From JAKOQB01 sp036824465 (lineage in GTDB: Bacteria; Pseudomonadota; Gammaproteobacteria; Burkholderiales; Burkholderiaceae_F): a DNA stretch of 32,926 nt. The position numbers and the translations under genes were made by a program. The notes beneath the pieces were generated by a model, which made no database searches, was not told the origin of the DNA, and was given only the letters and a program-made list of their open reading frames with translations. The stretch is taken from contig DAITAC010000046.1 in assembly GCA_036824465.1 (NCBI GenBank), positions 1-32,926 on the forward strand, written 5' to 3'. Positions within the stretch are counted from its first letter, which is position 1. Every line of letters starts with the position of its first letter. Shown here one piece after another: positions 31,203 through 32,926 of this stretch.

Positions 31203-32926
31203 TCACAACGGGGACTTTGGCGCGGCCGCGATCTCTTCATCAAGGATGGGAGCGAGCGGGGCAAAACTGGCTGGCTGTTCCCTGATAAAGCGGCGCATGT
31301 CCTCGATGGCCACTTCCGTAGTCTGCGGCAAGAATTTCAGCATGCGACGCAGGTGCCAACGAGCTCCGTTGAGGTCACCGGCGAGCGTCAGTAACAGCAC
31401 CTCGCGCAAGATCGTCGCCGCTATCGGGGTCTTCTTCAACAGTCGCTCACTGTCCGCCAGTTTGGCCTGCAGATCCTCTTTCGTCATCGGCACGCGCAGC
31501 CCTAAAGCGTATTCGAGATGCACTCTGTATATGGATGTCGCGTTGGCGATCTCATCCAGCGTTGCGTTCAGCTCTGGTGAACCGAGCATGCTCAGGGCTT
31601 GCGCATCGGAGACCAAATAGAAGGCCCGCTCCACCTTCCGATAGTCGTATGCCGTATAGGCGCAGCCCGCCACCAGCGCGATCACGCCCCCGGCCAGCAA
31701 TGGGCGTGCGGACACAAAAATGACCGCGCCTTCCCCGCGCGGGTTCAGAAGCAGGCCGACGCTCAGTCCGAAGAAGATTAGGAACTGCATGTACCACAAA
31801 GGGAATTCCAGCATGCTGTATGTGAGCAGGATAGCCATCCAACTGAACAGCGCCAGGCGGTGTGGGTTCATTTCCCCTCGGGTCTTGAAGACCGCCCAGG
31901 CGCCCCAGAGAAGAAAACCGAGGCCGGCTGCCGCACCAACCGCGCCGAATTCCGCCAGCAGTTGCAGAAGGGAGTTGTGCGCGTAGTAATCGAGAGGTTG
32001 GTTCCCCGGTGCCTGGTCCATGATGTAGACCATGCTCATAAAGTTGCCCGCACCGCTGCCGAACCAGGGATGTGCGCTCCAGACGAGAACGGCCTGCCGC
32101 CAAAGATTCCAGCGAATGGAAAATGAATCGCTTTCGTGCGCAAGGCGTGCCAGACCGCTGGCACAGGTTTGGTCCTGCAGGTGAATCAGCTGGATTGCCA
32201 AAATATTGGCCGCCGCGAACGCAAGAAGTAGCGCACCTGCACCTGCCAGGCTGCGAGCGAGCGAACGTTGAGTGCACAGGTGTCGCCAAAGAATCATCAT
32301 GCTGATGATCAGGCCGAACAGCCATGCCATTCTCGATGCCGTCAGCGCGGAACTGAAGAGCAGGACGGCGACGACGATGAAGCCCAGCGCACGCGCAAGC
32401 TTTCGAGTCTCGACCAGGTACAACGCTGCCGCGATCCCGAACCAGGCCATCGTCGTTGCCTGGTTGGCCTGTCCGATGTTGCCGTGCACGCGGCAGACTG
32501 ACCCGTGAATCACACCCACGACGAATGGGGCAAGTGCCTGCTCCATTCGGAAGAGTTGCGCCAGTTGCGTGAACAGTTGTACCAGCGACGTCAGAACGAT
32601 CGCCCACGCTAGCCGGTTGGTCACCTCGGCCAGCAACCCCGCGCTGCGCATTCCCTGTCCCAAAACCATCGCGAGCGTGAACACGCCGAGATAGGCAAAC
32701 CAAAGCGCCCAGTCGTACGCGTAGATGTACCGACCCAGCGCGAGGTGAAAGACAATGATCAGCGCGAGCGCAAGGGGCAACGCCAACAAACCCCATTCGA
32801 CACTGAACCGGCGCGGGACGACCGCAATCGCCGACACGACAGCTGCGGCGAACGAGACAGCAGCCAGCCATTCCGTATAGAAATCCCCGATCGGTGGCGG
32901 ACGGTAATAGACCAGGAAGGGAACGA
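31203..32926 (-). CDS. PglL/TfpO-like O-oligosaccharyltransferase (pilin glycosylation), cut by window edge
   Basis: 574 codons are visible and the frame remains open through the right edge, so the true start lies beyond 32926. The visible N-terminal end, PFLVYYRPPPIGDFYTEWLA, is a typical periplasmic loop after the first membrane segment. About ten or more membrane segments follow. The Wzy_C-type motifs are VHGNIGQANQATTMAWFG, SAHPWFGSGAGNF and the big loop's YYAHNSLLQLLAEFG. A soluble C-terminal domain of about 140 residues follows (DYRKVERAFYLVSDAQALS onward). Such ligases move a lipid-linked glycan onto pilin or other exported proteins; a WaaL O-antigen ligase is the alternative. Position beside pilA favours pilin glycosylation. 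Confidence 0.85.
   Translation of the reverse strand, partial: VPFLVYYRPPPIGDFYTEWLAAVSFAAAVVSAIAVVPRRFSVEWGLLALPLALALIIVFHLALGRYIYAYDWALWFAYLGVFTLAMVLGQGMRSAGLLAEVTNRLAWAIVLTSLVQLFTQLAQLFRMEQALAPFVVGVIHGSVCRVHGNIGQANQATTMAWFGIAAALYLVETRKLARALGFIVVAVLLFSSALTASRMAWLFGLIISMMILWRHLCTQRSLARSLAGAGALLLAFAAANILAIQLIHLQDQTCASGLARLAHESDSFSIRWNLWRQAVLVWSAHPWFGSGAGNFMSMVYIMDQAPGNQPLDYYAHNSLLQLLAEFGAVGAAAGLGFLLWGAWAVFKTRGEMNPHRLALFSWMAILLTYSMLEFPLWYMQFLIFFGLSVGLLLNPRGEGAVIFVSARPLLAGGVIALVAGCAYTAYDYRKVERAFYLVSDAQALSMLGSPELNATLDEIANATSIYRVHLEYALGLRVPMTKEDLQAKLADSERLLKKTPIAATILREVLLLTLAGDLNGARWHLRRMLKFLPQTTEVAIEDMRRFIREQPASFAPLAPILDEEIAAAPKSPL

Overview
The window looks like chromosomal DNA of a GC-rich Gram-negative bacterium, most likely a betaproteobacterium (Burkholderiales or a relative). 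The evidence is a three-gene pnt operon with a split alpha subunit, a nudJ-mnmA pair, a Cdd1/helix-hairpin-helix gene of the type common in that class, a Neisseria/Pseudomonas-type PilA with a PglL-like ligase, and a Pseudomonas-type O-antigen gene order. The genus cannot be fixed from the sequence alone.

Layout. (1) 1-2500 is an accessory edge: the first 42 codons of a secreted protein running off the left end, a 149-bp mini-element made from the ends of an IS3-family element, a conspicuously AT-rich glycosyltransferase-like gene, and a dead IS3-family (IS407-like) element. (2) 2498-5472 holds a TPR plus GT41 (OGT/SPINDLY-like) glycosyltransferase, a small unknown gene and a Cdd1-family gene. 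(3) 5521-12197 is core metabolism: nicotinamidase pncA, a membrane-anchored TAXI-type solute-binding protein, pntB-pntAB-pntAA (proton-translocating transhydrogenase), then nudJ and mnmA on the other strand. (4) 12315-21344 is a tightly packed seven-gene minus-strand surface-polysaccharide operon. In transcription order it is GT4, an AsnB-like amidotransferase, GT4, a methyltransferase, an epimerase/reductase, a WbpL-like initiating transferase and a WbpM-like 4,6-dehydratase. This resembles the distal half of the Pseudomonas aeruginosa O6 O-antigen locus. (5) 21442-25958 is a mobile-element and pseudogene graveyard: a well-bounded IS701-family element (13-bp inverted repeats, TTAA duplication, a frameshift near the transposase end), a truncated IS256-family transposase, an IS3 scrap, and relics of a 2-hydroxychromene-2-carboxylate isomerase, a luciferase-like (LLM) flavin monooxygenase and an alpha/beta hydrolase. 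(6) 25987-29073 is a plus-strand trio of methyltransferase, Wzx-type flippase and glycosyltransferase, probably the other arm of the polysaccharide locus. (7) 29086-30150 is an inactivated IS5-family element. (8) 30198-32926 is a type IV pilin module: pilA with a terminator and a good sigma-54 promoter preceded by two direct repeats, a small FHA-like reading frame, and a PglL-like O-oligosaccharyltransferase running off the right end.

How the genes may fit together. The WbpM-, WbpV- and WbpL-like enzymes would make and load the first sugar (probably a 6-deoxy-HexNAc such as QuiNAc) on undecaprenyl phosphate. The GT4 enzymes extend it, the AsnB-like enzyme would amidate an acidic sugar, the methyltransferases may decorate or cap it, and the Wzx flips it. 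A PglL/TfpO-type ligase next to pilA could put such a glycan on pilin. No Wzy polymerase or Wzz is in the window. I found no tRNA, rRNA, CRISPR array, phage module or obvious defence system.
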